Counted from the first letter of the stretch, positions 1-6,279 are shown. The stretch: 14,660 nucleotides of DNA from an uncultured Eubacteriales bacterium (GCA_900545585.1 UQZR01000033.1:1-14660); one strand, 5' to 3'. The notes: generated by a model from the letters alone, not told the origin. Numbers and translations are program-made.

Positions 1-2
1 TT

Positions 3-380
3 ATCTACACGGCCCTGCGGGGCACGCTTGAGCACATGGAGGTCTCCGACTCCGAGGTGGATCGGCTGCTGAAGCGGCGTCAGGAGCAGACGCCGCGCCG
101 GGTCCCGGTGACGGATCGTCCGGCACAGAACGGCGACGAGGTCGAGCTGGAGTACGTGGGCGCGATTGAGGTGGACGGCCAGACGTACATGGCGTTCTTC
201 CCTACGGTGGATGACGAGGCCGATGAAGCTGCCGCCGAGGAGTTCGGTCTGGTGATCCTGAAATCCATTACGGAAAACGGTGAGGAGCTGCTGAGCACAC
301 TGGACAGTGACGAGGAGCTGAACCGCGTGTACGACCTGTTTATGGAGCAGCTGATGGACGACGAGGACGGCGACAACTGA
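3..380 (+). CDS. DUF1292 (YrzB-like) protein, 5' end outside the window
   Basis: The reading frame is open to the left edge and stops at 378-380. ATG 36 is an in-frame candidate start, but no Shine-Dalgarno sequence precedes it, so the gene probably begins further left. The C-terminal half is an acidic DUF1292 domain with the typical pattern of a short beta region (QTYMAFFP), then EEFGLVILK, then DEELNRVYDLFMEQL and a run of D/E at the end. DUF1292 proteins are small, acidic and of unknown function. The visible N-terminal part (EVSDSEVDRLLKRR and VPVTDRPAQNGDEV) is unlike ordinary DUF1292 proteins and resembles the stretch of trigger factor that leads into its PPIase domain. That likeness is from memory of the family and is not proven. 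The DUF1292 call is fairly firm; the start and the N-terminal part are not. Confidence 0.75.
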   Translation: MYTALRGTLEHMEVSDSEVDRLLKRRQEQTPRRVPVTDRPAQNGDEVELEYVGAIEVDGQTYMAFFPTVDDEADEAAAEEFGLVILKSITENGEELLSTLDSDEELNRVYDLFMEQLMDDEDGDN

Positions 381-412
381 GAAAACCGTTCCGCGTCTGG
401 CTTCCGCCTGTA

Positions 413-443
413 TTCGACGGGCGGAGCTGGTACACTATATCAT
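413..443 (+). promoter_or_regulatory. Candidate sigma-A promoter for the structured RNA
   Basis: A TCGACG -35 (414-419) and a TATCAT -10 (438-443) are separated by 18 bp. An alternative -10 is TATATC at 436-441. Transcription would start near 450, just before a GGCGGGC/GCCCGCC hairpin (451-474) and the RNA closing stem. The boxes are only fair matches to consensus, but the position is right and the stretch is locally AT-rich. Confidence 0.45.
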
Positions 444-449
444 AGAGTC

Positions 450-656
450 CGGCGGGCACGGCCACGCGCCCGCCCTCAGCGATGGGCAGCGGTCTTTTTT
501 ATCCTGACATTGGTTATAGGGGATGTCGGATCAACGGATGGTTTGCAGGCCTCCCCGCTGCTGTATGCGGCCGGAAGTTGGAAGCAGTAAAGTCAGTTGG
601 AGACAACCCACCTGCGAGCTGTGCAGGTTATAACGCGGCCGCTGCCCATCGCTGAG
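450..656 (+). ncRNA. Structured noncoding RNA candidate (6S-like or another class)
   Basis: No credible protein gene lies between 381 and 889. Bases 475-492 (ctcagcgatgggcagcgg) are perfectly complementary to 639-656, giving an 18-bp closing stem that extends by one wobble and one Watson-Crick pair. It encloses about 145 nt. Inside are a CTGACAT/ATGTCGG hairpin (503-528), a GTTG-GAGA-CAAC hairpin with a GNRA loop near 597-608, and two mutually exclusive pairings: 541-549 with 611-619, or a local ACCTGC/GCAGGT hairpin at 610-628. A candidate promoter lies upstream and a strong terminator directly downstream. The size, long terminal helix and alternative central hairpin fit 6S RNA. In Bacillus subtilis one 6S gene lies beside the tcdA homologue yrvM, and tcdA is about 1.8 kb downstream here. 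I do not recognise a conserved 6S core, so the class is open; raiA-motif RNA is another candidate. Confidence 0.6.
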
Positions 657-691
657 CGCCCCTCCGCCTTGCGCGGAGGGGCGCTTCGTTT
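655..691 (+). terminator. Rho-independent terminator of the RNA gene
   Basis: A perfect 12-bp stem (gcgcccctccgc at 656-667, gcggaggggcgct at 673-685) with a 5-nt loop is followed by ttcgtttt. It abuts the closing stem of the upstream RNA and shares bases 655-656 with it. It separates the RNA from the foldase operon. Confidence 0.85.
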
Positions 692-802
692 TGTCCGAAA
701 AGGGCCGCGCCGCCCACTCTGCGGGGCTGCTTCCGCCGCCCATATTCCGGCAGAAGCGCCCGTATCTTTCCGGAATGTTCATAAATTCCCTGCGCTTGCC
801 CC

Positions 803-831
803 TTGCGGAACGGCGCGTAATCCTGTATAAT
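803..831 (+). promoter_or_regulatory. Sigma-A promoter of the foldase-tcdA-DUF554 operon
   Basis: TTGCGG (803-808), a 17-bp spacer and a perfect TATAAT (826-831) predict a start near 838. The roughly 50-nt leader includes a small GGGC/GCCC hairpin (853-867) followed by five T's. It looks like a weak attenuator but has only four GC pairs. Confidence 0.7.
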
Positions 832-889
832 AAGCAGGCATTTTATCACCAAGGGCGTATTATGCCCGTTTTTGAGAGGAATGAAGCAA

Positions 890-2464
890 ATGAGCGCATC
901 AAGAGAAAAGAAGAACCGTCAGGATCTGGCCAGCCAGGGTATTCAGGACCCCAAGGCCATCCGCGAGGCGGAGGAGAAGGCCCAGCAGCGCAAGGCCAAC
1001 CGTCTGTACGGCGCCATCGCGGTGGTGTTCGTGCTGGTGGCCGCCCTGCTGGTGGTGGTGAACTCCGGCGTGCTGGAGCGCAGCGCCACCGCCATCACCG
1101 TGGACGGCGAGAACTATACCGCCGCCCAGATGAACTACTATTACTATGGCATCAAGAACAGCATCATCAACTCCGGTTACAGCTCCTTCTACGGCATCGA
1201 CACCTCTGTGGCCATGGACAAGCAGAACATGAGCGACACCGCCAAGATGCTGCTGCAGGTCACGGATGAGGGCGACATCACCTGGGACCAGTTCTTCCGT
1301 GATTACGCCACCCGTCAGCTGTCCGTTCAGGTCATGGCCGCCAAGGAGGCCGAGGCCAACGGCATGGGCGAGGATGACGACATCCGTGCCGAGGTGAACG
1401 AGGTCATCGACAACATCACCGCCGGCGCCAAGGAGCAGGGCTACACCCTGAAGAGCTACCTGAAGCTGGCCTACGGCAGCACCATGACCGTCAGCACCTT
1501 CAAGAAGATGATGACGCTGGAGGAAGTCGCCACCCACTACATGCAGCACTATCAGGAGGAGCTGAGCTACACCGAGTCCCAGCTGGAGGAGTACTATCAG
1601 GCCAACAGCAGCGACTTCGACGTAGCCTCCTATGAGTATATCTATTTTAAGGGCACCGCCGACTCCACCACCGACGCCGACGGCAACACCGTCCAGCCCA
1701 CCGAGGCCGCCTCCGCGGCTGCCAAGACCGCCGCTGCCGAGGCTGCCGCCGCTGCGCTGGAGCGCTATCAGGCCGGCGAGTCCCTGTCCGTCATCGCCGC
1801 CGACTATGAGAGCACCGGCTCTTACAGCAGTGTGGACGCCGGCTCCAACAACGGCTCTGCCCTGAGCACCTGGGTATTCGACAAGGCCCGCACCTCCGGC
1901 GAGAGCGCTGTGGTGACAGACGATCCCAACAGCTACGTGGTGGTGTTCCACTCTGTGGGACGTCAGGAGTACAAGACCGTGGACGTGCGCCACATCCTGT
2001 TCCAGGTGAGCACCTCCGATCTGGACTCCAGCTCCGATACCTATGACACTGATCTGGCCACCCGCAAGGATGAGGCCAAGGCCAAGGCCGAGGACGCCCT
2101 GGCCCAGTGGCAGGCCAACGGCGGCACCGAGGATGCCTTCGCCGCTCTGGCCAATGAGCTCAGCGACGACACCGGCTCCAACACCAACGGCGGTCTGTAC
2201 ACCAAGATCACCAAGGGCCAGATGGTCTCCGAGTTCAACGACTGGTGCTTCGATCCCGCCCGCAAGTCCGGCGACACCGGCATCGTCTACAACGAGGGCA
2301 GCTACACCGGCTACCACGTCATGTACTTCGTGGGCGAGGATGTCCCCGCCTGGCAGGTCTCCGTGGAGAATGCCATGTCCAGCAATGATTACAGCGACTG
2401 GACCTCCTCCCTGGCGGAGGCCGCTGCCGCGGAGCAGCAGTCCGGCATGAAGTACGTTGGCTGA
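890..2464 (+). CDS. Membrane-anchored parvulin-type (PPIC) peptidyl-prolyl isomerase, PrsA/SurA-like
   Basis: This 524-residue protein is predicted to help fold secreted proteins outside the membrane. ATG 890 is chosen because AGAGGA (875-880) lies 9 nt upstream; ATG 881 and TTG 872 are too close to it or lie before it. The N-terminal 38 residues are charged, followed by one membrane helix (about 40-59) with no lipobox. It is therefore a signal anchor and not a lipoprotein like classical PrsA. Next comes a helical SurA_N-like region with repeated Tyr, then two parvulin-like units. The first (about 247-358) is degenerate with an Ala-rich helix. The second (about 364-482) carries the typical VRHILF, a GGLY segment and W-C-FDPARKSGD. 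It overlaps the start of tcdA and is probably co-transcribed with it. The family is confident; the substrates are unknown. Confidence 0.85.
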   Translation: MSASREKKNRQDLASQGIQDPKAIREAEEKAQQRKANRLYGAIAVVFVLVAALLVVVNSGVLERSATAITVDGENYTAAQMNYYYYGIKNSIINSGYSSFYGIDTSVAMDKQNMSDTAKMLLQVTDEGDITWDQFFRDYATRQLSVQVMAAKEAEANGMGEDDDIRAEVNEVIDNITAGAKEQGYTLKSYLKLAYGSTMTVSTFKKMMTLEEVATHYMQHYQEELSYTESQLEEYYQANSSDFDVASYEYIYFKGTADSTTDADGNTVQPTEAASAAAKTAAAEAAAAALERYQAGESLSVIAADYESTGSYSSVDAGSNNGSALSTWVFDKARTSGESAVVTDDPNSYVVVFHSVGRQEYKTVDVRHILFQVSTSDLDSSSDTYDTDLATRKDEAKAKAEDALAQWQANGGTEDAFAALANELSDDTGSNTNGGLYTKITKGQMVSEFNDWCFDPARKSGDTGIVYNEGSYTGYHVMYFVGEDVPAWQVSVENAMSSNDYSDWTSSLAEAAAAEQQSGMKYVG

Positions 2465-3194
2465 CACCGTGAACGAGGCCTTTCTGCGGACGCAGATGCT
2501 GCTGGGCGCTGATGCCATGGCGCGGCTGCGGCGCTGCCACGTGATCGTATTCGGTCTGGGCGGCGTGGGCAGCTACGCGGCGGAGTGCCTGGCCCGCAGC
2601 GGCGTGGGCGAGCTGACGCTGGTGGATCAGGACACCATATCCGTCACCAACATCAACCGCCAGCTGTACGCCCTGCGCTCCACGGTGGGCCAGTCCAAGG
2701 CGGAGGTAGCGGCACGCCGCTGCGCGGATATCGACCCGGAGCTGCGGGTCCACCCCATCTGCGCCACCTATGATGCCGCCCACCGCGACCGTTTCTTTTC
2801 GGCACATTACGACTATATCGTGGACGCCATCGACCTGGTCAGCTGCAAGCTGGACCTCATCGAGCAGGCCCGCCTGCGGCGCATCCCCATCCTGACGGCG
2901 CTGGGCACCGGCAACAAGCTGGACCCCACGCTGCTGCAGGTGACCGACATCTCCAAGACCAGCGGCTGCCCGCTGGCCCGTGTGATGCGCAGGGAGCTGC
3001 GGGCCCGTGACATCCGCCGCCTGAAGGTGGTGTACAGTCCGGAGGAGCCCGCCGAAACGCAGCAGCTGGAAGCGCCCCCTCCCGGGCGGCGTTCTGTCCC
3101 TGCCAGTGTGGCCTGGGTCCCCGCCACGGCGGGGCTGCTGATGGGCAGTGTGGTGGTCCGCGACCTCTTGCATGGAGGAGGCATGATCCCTTGA
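2457..3194 (+). CDS. tcdA: tRNA threonylcarbamoyladenosine dehydratase (TcdA/CsdL family)
   Basis: TcdA is an E1-like enzyme. It uses ATP to dehydrate t6A at position 37 of ANN-decoding tRNAs to its cyclic form, ct6A, in the cytoplasm. The N-terminus (FLRTQMLLG) is typical of the family. GLGGVGS (residues 33-39) is the Rossmann ATP-binding loop, followed by LVDQDTISVTNINRQ, the conserved E1 segment with Asp, Asn and Arg. SGCPLARVMRREL (169-181) matches the region of firmicute members that carries the Cys. The length of 245 aa is normal. The start is uncertain: TTG 2457 overlaps the foldase stop by 8 bp, and GTG 2469 is equally plausible. Neither has a clear Shine-Dalgarno sequence, which suggests translational coupling. 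The downstream DUF554 gene overlaps its stop codon. Confidence 0.9.
   Translation: MADTVNEAFLRTQMLLGADAMARLRRCHVIVFGLGGVGSYAAECLARSGVGELTLVDQDTISVTNINRQLYALRSTVGQSKAEVAARRCADIDPELRVHPICATYDAAHRDRFFSAHYDYIVDAIDLVSCKLDLIEQARLRRIPILTALGTGNKLDPTLLQVTDISKTSGCPLARVMRRELRARDIRRLKVVYSPEEPAETQQLEAPPPGRRSVPASVAWVPATAGLLMGSVVVRDLLHGGGMIP
3174..3181 (+). promoter_or_regulatory. Ribosome binding site fixing the TTG start of the DUF554 gene
   Basis: GGAGGAGG lies inside the 3' end of tcdA, 9 nt before TTG 3191. The spacing is ideal and no ATG fits better, so it settles an otherwise doubtful start. Confidence 0.75.
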
Positions 3195-3868
3195 TACTCA
3201 CAGGCGCACTGGTCAACGGCGTTGCCATCGTCGCCGGGGGCCTTGCGGGCACCTTCGGCGGTAAGCTGATGCCCGAGCGCATGAAGCAAACACTGCTGAC
3301 CGCAGCCGCCCTGCTCGCTATGGGCATCGGCATCTCCGGTCTGTCATCCAGCAATAACCAGCTCATCCCCATCCTGTCCCTGATACTGGGCACCATCGTG
3401 GGCGAGCTGCTGAACATCGAACATGCCGTGGAACGGATGGGCGAGTGGCTCCAGAAAAAGTTCAGCGGCATGGGCCGCATCACCGAGGGCTTCGTCACCG
3501 GCACGCTGGTATTCGCCGTAGGCGCCATGGCCGTGATGGGCGGATTGGACAGCGGTCTCAAGAACGACCACACCATCCTGTTCGCCAAATCCATCATCGA
3601 CTGCGTGTCGGCGGTGGCCTTCGCCAGCTCTATGGGCATCGGCGTGGCCTTTGCCGGCGGCAGCGTCCTGCTGGTGGAGGGACTGGTGACGATTCTGGCC
3701 TCTCTGGTGGCCCCGCTGTTCACCGATGCGGTGCTGGCGGAGCTGACGTTCACCGGCTCCCTGCTGCTGATCGGCATCGGCCTGAACGTGATGGGCCTGA
3801 CGAAGCTGCGCATCCTGAACATGATGCCCGCCGTCCTGTTCCCCATCTTGCTGTGTCAATTCATGTAA
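3191..3868 (+). CDS. DUF554 family integral membrane protein (YqgA/YdfK-like)
   Basis: This 225-residue, highly hydrophobic protein has about six to seven membrane segments and the DUF554 hallmarks. These are an N-terminus of ILTGALVNGVAIVAGGLAG, a PERMKQTLL loop, a GTIVGELLNIE segment with acidic residues after the third helix, and a Gly-rich core (GFVTGTLVFAVGAMAVMG). Members sit in the inner membrane; their substrate is unknown, though transport is often suggested. The TTG start is supported by GGAGGAGG 9 nt upstream and by alignment to the usual family start. The gene overlaps the tcdA stop by 4 bp and is the last gene of the operon before a strong bidirectional terminator. The family call is confident, but the function is not known. 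Confidence 0.85.
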   Translation: MILTGALVNGVAIVAGGLAGTFGGKLMPERMKQTLLTAAALLAMGIGISGLSSSNNQLIPILSLILGTIVGELLNIEHAVERMGEWLQKKFSGMGRITEGFVTGTLVFAVGAMAVMGGLDSGLKNDHTILFAKSIIDCVSAVAFASSMGIGVAFAGGSVLLVEGLVTILASLVAPLFTDAVLAELTFTGSLLLIGIGLNVMGLTKLRILNMMPAVLFPILLCQFM

Positions 3869-3872
3869 GCTG

Positions 3873-3911
3873 AAAAATGCCCATCCGGCAATACGCCGGA
3901 TGGGCATTTTT
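3873..3911. terminator. Bidirectional Rho-independent terminator
   Basis: A 17-bp perfect stem (aaaaatgcccatccggc at 3873-3889 with its complement at 3895-3911) has A- and T-tracts on both sides. It ends the DUF554 operon on the plus strand and the SDR gene on the minus strand, whose stop codon starts at 3914 reading leftward. Confidence 0.9.
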
Positions 3912-4709
3912 TTATTTGCCGTAGATGAGGTACACCAGCCGGTTCAGCGCACCGGCGGGCAGCACCTTGGTCAGGAACACGAAGAACTTATAGTCGATGC
4001 GGATGGCGTACAGCGGGTGGTGGCTCCTCTCCCGCAAGGCCACCCTGGCCACGTAGCCGCCGGCTCTGGCGGGGTCCATGCCGGTCTCCTCGTCGTGCTC
4101 CATGCGGGCCACGGAGCGGCTGATGCGGCCCTGATAGATGTCGTCGCCCTCCCCGATCTTCCGGCGGGCCGCCGTGAAGCCGGTGTGGATGTCGCCGGGC
4201 ATGACGGCACACACCGTCACGCCGAAGGGCCGCAGCTCGTTGGCCAGGGCCATGGTGTAGGCGTTCACCGCCGCCTTGGTGGCGGAGTAATAGGTCTGGA
4301 ACGGGATGGGCACCGGCGCCGCCACGGAGCTGAGGTTCACGATGCGGCCACGCCCCGCCTCGCGCATGATGGGCACCACCTGCCGGTTCATGTTCACCAT
4401 GCCGAAGAAGTTCACGTCGAACAGGGACTTGGCGTCCTCCGTGGAGGTGAACTCCACCGCGCCGGAGATACCGAAGCCGGCGTTGTTCACCAGAATGTCG
4501 ATGCGGCCCTCCCGGGCCATGATCTGCTCCACGGCGGCACGGACCGATTCCTCCTTCGTCACGTCGGCGGAGATGTGGTGCAGGCCCTCCACGCCCTGTG
4601 CACGGCGGGACAGCTCGTACACGGTGCAGCCTGCGTCCTTCAGCGCCAGCGCCGTGGCCCGTCCGATGCCGGAGGTGCCGCCGGTGACAACTGCGACCTT
4701 GTTACTCAT
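3912..4709 (-). CDS. Classical short-chain dehydrogenase/reductase, candidate 3-keto-sphinganine-type reductase
   Basis: This 265-residue NAD(P)-dependent SDR has every core motif: TGGTSGIG cofactor loop (9-16), D49 of the adenine pocket, NNAG (75-78), catalytic S128, and Y141-x3-K145, followed by PGDIHTGF. The C-terminus (KFFVFLTKVLPAGALN and beyond, about 241-262) is hydrophobic and could touch or enter the membrane. That would suit a lipid-like substrate. Its ATG overlaps the stop of the upstream alpha-oxoamine synthase gene by 8 bp, with GGGGAGG (4719-4725) as ribosome binding site, so the two are translated together. Because its partner resembles serine palmitoyltransferase, reduction of a 3-keto long-chain base is the best guess. 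SDR substrates cannot be read from sequence alone, and other keto substrates remain possible. Confidence 0.85.
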   Translation of the reverse strand: MSNKVAVVTGGTSGIGRATALALKDAGCTVYELSRRAQGVEGLHHISADVTKEESVRAAVEQIMAREGRIDILVNNAGFGISGAVEFTSTEDAKSLFDVNFFGMVNMNRQVVPIMREAGRGRIVNLSSVAAPVPIPFQTYYSATKAAVNAYTMALANELRPFGVTVCAVMPGDIHTGFTAARRKIGEGDDIYQGRISRSVARMEHDEETGMDPARAGGYVARVALRERSHHPLYAIRIDYKFFVFLTKVLPAGALNRLVYLIYGK

Positions 4710-5886
4710 TTGCCATTACCTCCCCGATGATGTCCATAGCCTCGTCCAGCAGAGCCTCCGTGTGGGTGGCCATGTAGCTGGTGCGCAGCAGAGCCTCGCC
4801 CTCCGGCGTGGCCGGCGGCAGCGTGGGGTTCACGTACACGCCGCGGTCGTAGATGTCCGCCGCCACCCGCAGCGTCCGGTACGTCTCGTAGGTGTAGATG
4901 GGGATGATGGGCGTGGGGGCCTCCAGCGCCGAGGGCCGGATGGTAAGGCCCCGCTCCGTCAGGCCCTTGCGGGCGTACAGGCTCAGGCTGCGCAGCCGCT
5001 CCGGCAGCTCCGGATGCTGCTCCAGCTGCCGCAGCGCCGCCAGCGCCGTGGCGCAGTTGGCCGGCGGGATGGACGCCGAGAAGATAAAGGGTCGGGAGGC
5101 GTGGCGCACATACTCCGCCACCTCCGCCGATGCGGCCATGTAGCCGCCCAGAGACGCCAGCGACTTGGAGAACGTGCCCATATACACGTCCACCTTGTCC
5201 TCCAGCCCGAAGTGGCTGGCGGTGCCGCGGCCGCCCTCGCCCAGCACACCCAGACCGTGGGCGTCGTCCACCATGACCCGGGCGCCGTACTTCTCCGCCA
5301 GAGCGCAGATCTCCGGCAGCTTGGCAATATCGCCGCCCATGGAGAACACGCCGTCGGTGACGATCAGCGCGCCCGCCGTCTCCGGCACCTTCTGCAGGCA
5401 CTTCTCCAGCTCCGCCATGTCGCTGTGCCGGTAGCGCAGCATTTTGCCGTAGGACAGCTGGCAGCCGGCGTAAATGCTGGCGTGGTTCTCACGGTCGCAG
5501 ATGACGTAGTCGTGGCGGCCCACCAGCGCGGAGATGATGCCCACATTGGACTGGAAGCCGGTACCGAAGGTGACGATGCCGGGCTTGCGCAGGAACTTGG
5601 CCAGCGCGTCCTCCAGCTCCAGATGCATCTCCAGCGTGCCGTTGAGGAAGCGGGAGCCGGAGCAGCCGGTGCCGTACTGCTCCAGCGCCTTGATGCCGGC
5701 CTCCACCACCACGGGGTCGGTGGTCAGGCCCAGATAGTTGTTGGAGCCCAGCATGATGCGGCGCTTGCCCTCCATCATCACCTCCACGTCCTGACGGGAC
5801 TGGAGGGCGTGGAAATAGGGGTAGACGCCCTTCTCCTTCAGCTCACCGGCCAGCGAAGGGGCATAGCATTTTTCAAAAATATCCAT
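4702..5886 (-). CDS. PLP-dependent alpha-oxoamine synthase, serine palmitoyltransferase-like
   Basis: The 394-residue enzyme belongs to the family that condenses an amino acid with an acyl-CoA and releases CO2. PLP-site residues are all present: stacking H135 (DRENHAS), D207 and H210 (VDDAHG), and Schiff-base lysine K241 (GTFSKSLAS). Several stretches match remembered bacterial SPT sequences better than AONS or KBL: KGVYPYF near the start, GSRFLNGT (78-84), NHASIYAGCQ, RPFIFSASIPP (265-275) and PPATPEGEALLR (357-368). The last holds R368 at the place of the serine-carboxylate arginine of Sphingomonas SPT. No biotin or threonine-degradation gene is nearby. AAAGGA lies 6 nt before the ATG. Downstream and overlapping is an SDR reductase. 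The family is certain and the SPT subgroup is likely. Cysteate- or glycine-using relatives are alternatives. Confidence 0.8.
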   Translation of the reverse strand: MDIFEKCYAPSLAGELKEKGVYPYFHALQSRQDVEVMMEGKRRIMLGSNNYLGLTTDPVVVEAGIKALEQYGTGCSGSRFLNGTLEMHLELEDALAKFLRKPGIVTFGTGFQSNVGIISALVGRHDYVICDRENHASIYAGCQLSYGKMLRYRHSDMAELEKCLQKVPETAGALIVTDGVFSMGGDIAKLPEICALAEKYGARVMVDDAHGLGVLGEGGRGTASHFGLEDKVDVYMGTFSKSLASLGGYMAASAEVAEYVRHASRPFIFSASIPPANCATALAALRQLEQHPELPERLRSLSLYARKGLTERGLTIRPSALEAPTPIIPIYTYETYRTLRVAADIYDRGVYVNPTLPPATPEGEALLRTSYMATHTEALLDEAMDIIGEVMANE

Positions 5887-5905
5887 GACATGTCCTTTCT
5901 CGTTC

Positions 5906-5927
5906 TAATAACTCTTATTACGTAATA
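5906..5927. repeat. Overlapping AT-rich palindromes in the SPT-like leader
   Basis: TAATAA-ctc-TTATTA (5906-5920) overlaps the perfect 12-bp palindrome TATTACGTAATA (5916-5927). Both lie between the predicted start (near 5964) and the ribosome binding site. They could be an operator or an mRNA stem, and are striking in an otherwise GC-rich region. The function is unproven. Confidence 0.45.
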
Positions 5928-5970
5928 TCGTTCCGTATATCGGTAGATATTGTAAATTTTTACACAAAAT

Positions 5971-5999
5971 ATTATATAGAACGGATGGACAGTTGTCAA
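5971..5999 (-). promoter_or_regulatory. Perfect-consensus sigma-A promoter of the SPT-like/SDR operon
   Basis: On the minus strand TTGACA (5994-5999), exactly 17 bp, and TATAAT (5971-5976) match the consensus in all 12 positions. The start would be near 5964, leaving a leader of about 78 nt. It is the strongest promoter in the window and sits in an AT-rich island (about 5900-5995). Confidence 0.85.
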
Positions 6000-6023
6000 C
6001 GGTCAGCTACCGGCCGATATACT
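5993..6023 (+). promoter_or_regulatory. Weak candidate plus-strand promoter
   Basis: TTGTCA (5993-5998) and TATACT (6018-6023) are 19 bp apart, longer than ideal. If active, the transcript would run antisense to the 29-residue ORF and could end at the T-tract at 6174-6180. This is speculative. Confidence 0.2.
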
Positions 6024-6096
6024 CGATGGCCCTCAGGATGCCCCTGGACAGAGCCGCCGCACCGCACATGGTGCAAAGGATAGAGATCGTGGTCAT
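6007..6096 (-). CDS. Small ORF, 29 residues, unknown function
   Basis: ATG 6096 is preceded by AGGAGGTG (6103-6110) at 6 nt, as good a ribosome binding site as any in the window. The ORF ends at TAG 6007-6009. The peptide starts MTTISILCTMCGAAALSRG: a hydrophobic first half with two Cys spaced C-T-M-C, then a basic half ending IGR. The frame stays open upstream to ATG 6183 (58 residues), but that start has only a weak AAAGG and would read through the 9-bp dyad, so the short form is preferred. It lies directly before the SPT-like promoter with no terminator between, so it could be a leader peptide for that operon, a small membrane peptide or a toxin-like peptide. I recognise no family. It could also be chance. 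Confidence 0.45.
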   Translation of the reverse strand: MTTISILCTMCGAAALSRGILRAIEYIGR

Positions 6097-6102
6097 AGTG
6101 CG

Positions 6103-6110
6103 CACCTCCT
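6103..6110 (-). promoter_or_regulatory. Near-perfect ribosome binding site of the 29-residue ORF
   Basis: The minus strand reads AGGAGGTG, complementary to the 16S 3' end over 8 bases, 6 nt before ATG 6096. It is the main evidence that the small ORF is translated. Confidence 0.6.
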
Positions 6111-6137
6111 TTTCTGCCCTCCAGCATAGCGGATAAC

Positions 6138-6157
6138 GTGTCCCGAAATCGGGACAC
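6138..6157. promoter_or_regulatory. 9-bp dyad, candidate operator or RNA hairpin
   Basis: GTGTCCCGA-aa-TCGGGACAC is a perfect 9-bp inverted repeat with a 2-bp centre, upstream of the 29-residue ORF on the minus strand. The compact symmetry suits a dimeric repressor. As RNA it would form an 8-bp stem with an AAAT loop. I recognise no known regulator site. Confidence 0.5.
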
Positions 6158-6162
6158 TTCGG

Positions 6163-6180
6163 CGCGGAGCGCGTTTTTTT
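6163..6180 (+). terminator. Weak terminator-like CGCG/CGCG stem with T7
   Basis: CGCG-gag-CGCG is followed by seven T's. The stem is very short, so its strength is doubtful. It would end any plus-strand transcript running antisense to the 29-residue ORF. Confidence 0.3.
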
Positions 6181-6279
6181 CATGATACGGAACCTTTGCC
6201 GCGATCCATCCCTCTAATGGATGTCGGGTGAAGCGCGCTGTCCGGCGCAAAACACCGCAAAAAACGGAGGTTCTTCATC

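Noticed and set aside
550..600. SRP RNA signature in the structured RNA (CCGGAAGTTGGAAGCAG)
   Set aside because: It resembles the SRP domain IV motif GGAAGGAAGCAG, but the GGAA loop is not closed by the needed pairs and the 5' AGGUCC side is missing.
853..873. Terminator or attenuator in the foldase leader
   Set aside because: A GGGC/GCCC stem with T5 is present, but four base pairs with a 7-nt loop is too weak to call.
899..2518. Long minus-strand frame opposite the foldase gene
   Set aside because: It is a shadow of a GC-rich gene. The product is low-complexity Gly/Val/Leu-rich with no recognisable domain, while the plus strand encodes a clear parvulin.
3912..5886. Threonine degradation pair (KBL with threonine dehydrogenase) or biotin synthesis (BioF)
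   Set aside because: The SDR is a 265-residue classical type, unlike the longer SDR-type or zinc-type threonine dehydrogenases. The synthase matches SPT segments better, and no bio genes are nearby.
4306..5925. 539-codon plus-strand frame opposite the SPT-like and SDR genes
   Set aside because: It is antisense to two genes with complete catalytic motifs, has low-complexity composition and no family signature.
5996..6250. 84-codon minus-strand frame overlapping the 29-residue ORF
   Set aside because: It has no ribosome binding site and no recognisable motif. The overlapping short ORF in another frame has AGGAGGTG at ideal spacing.
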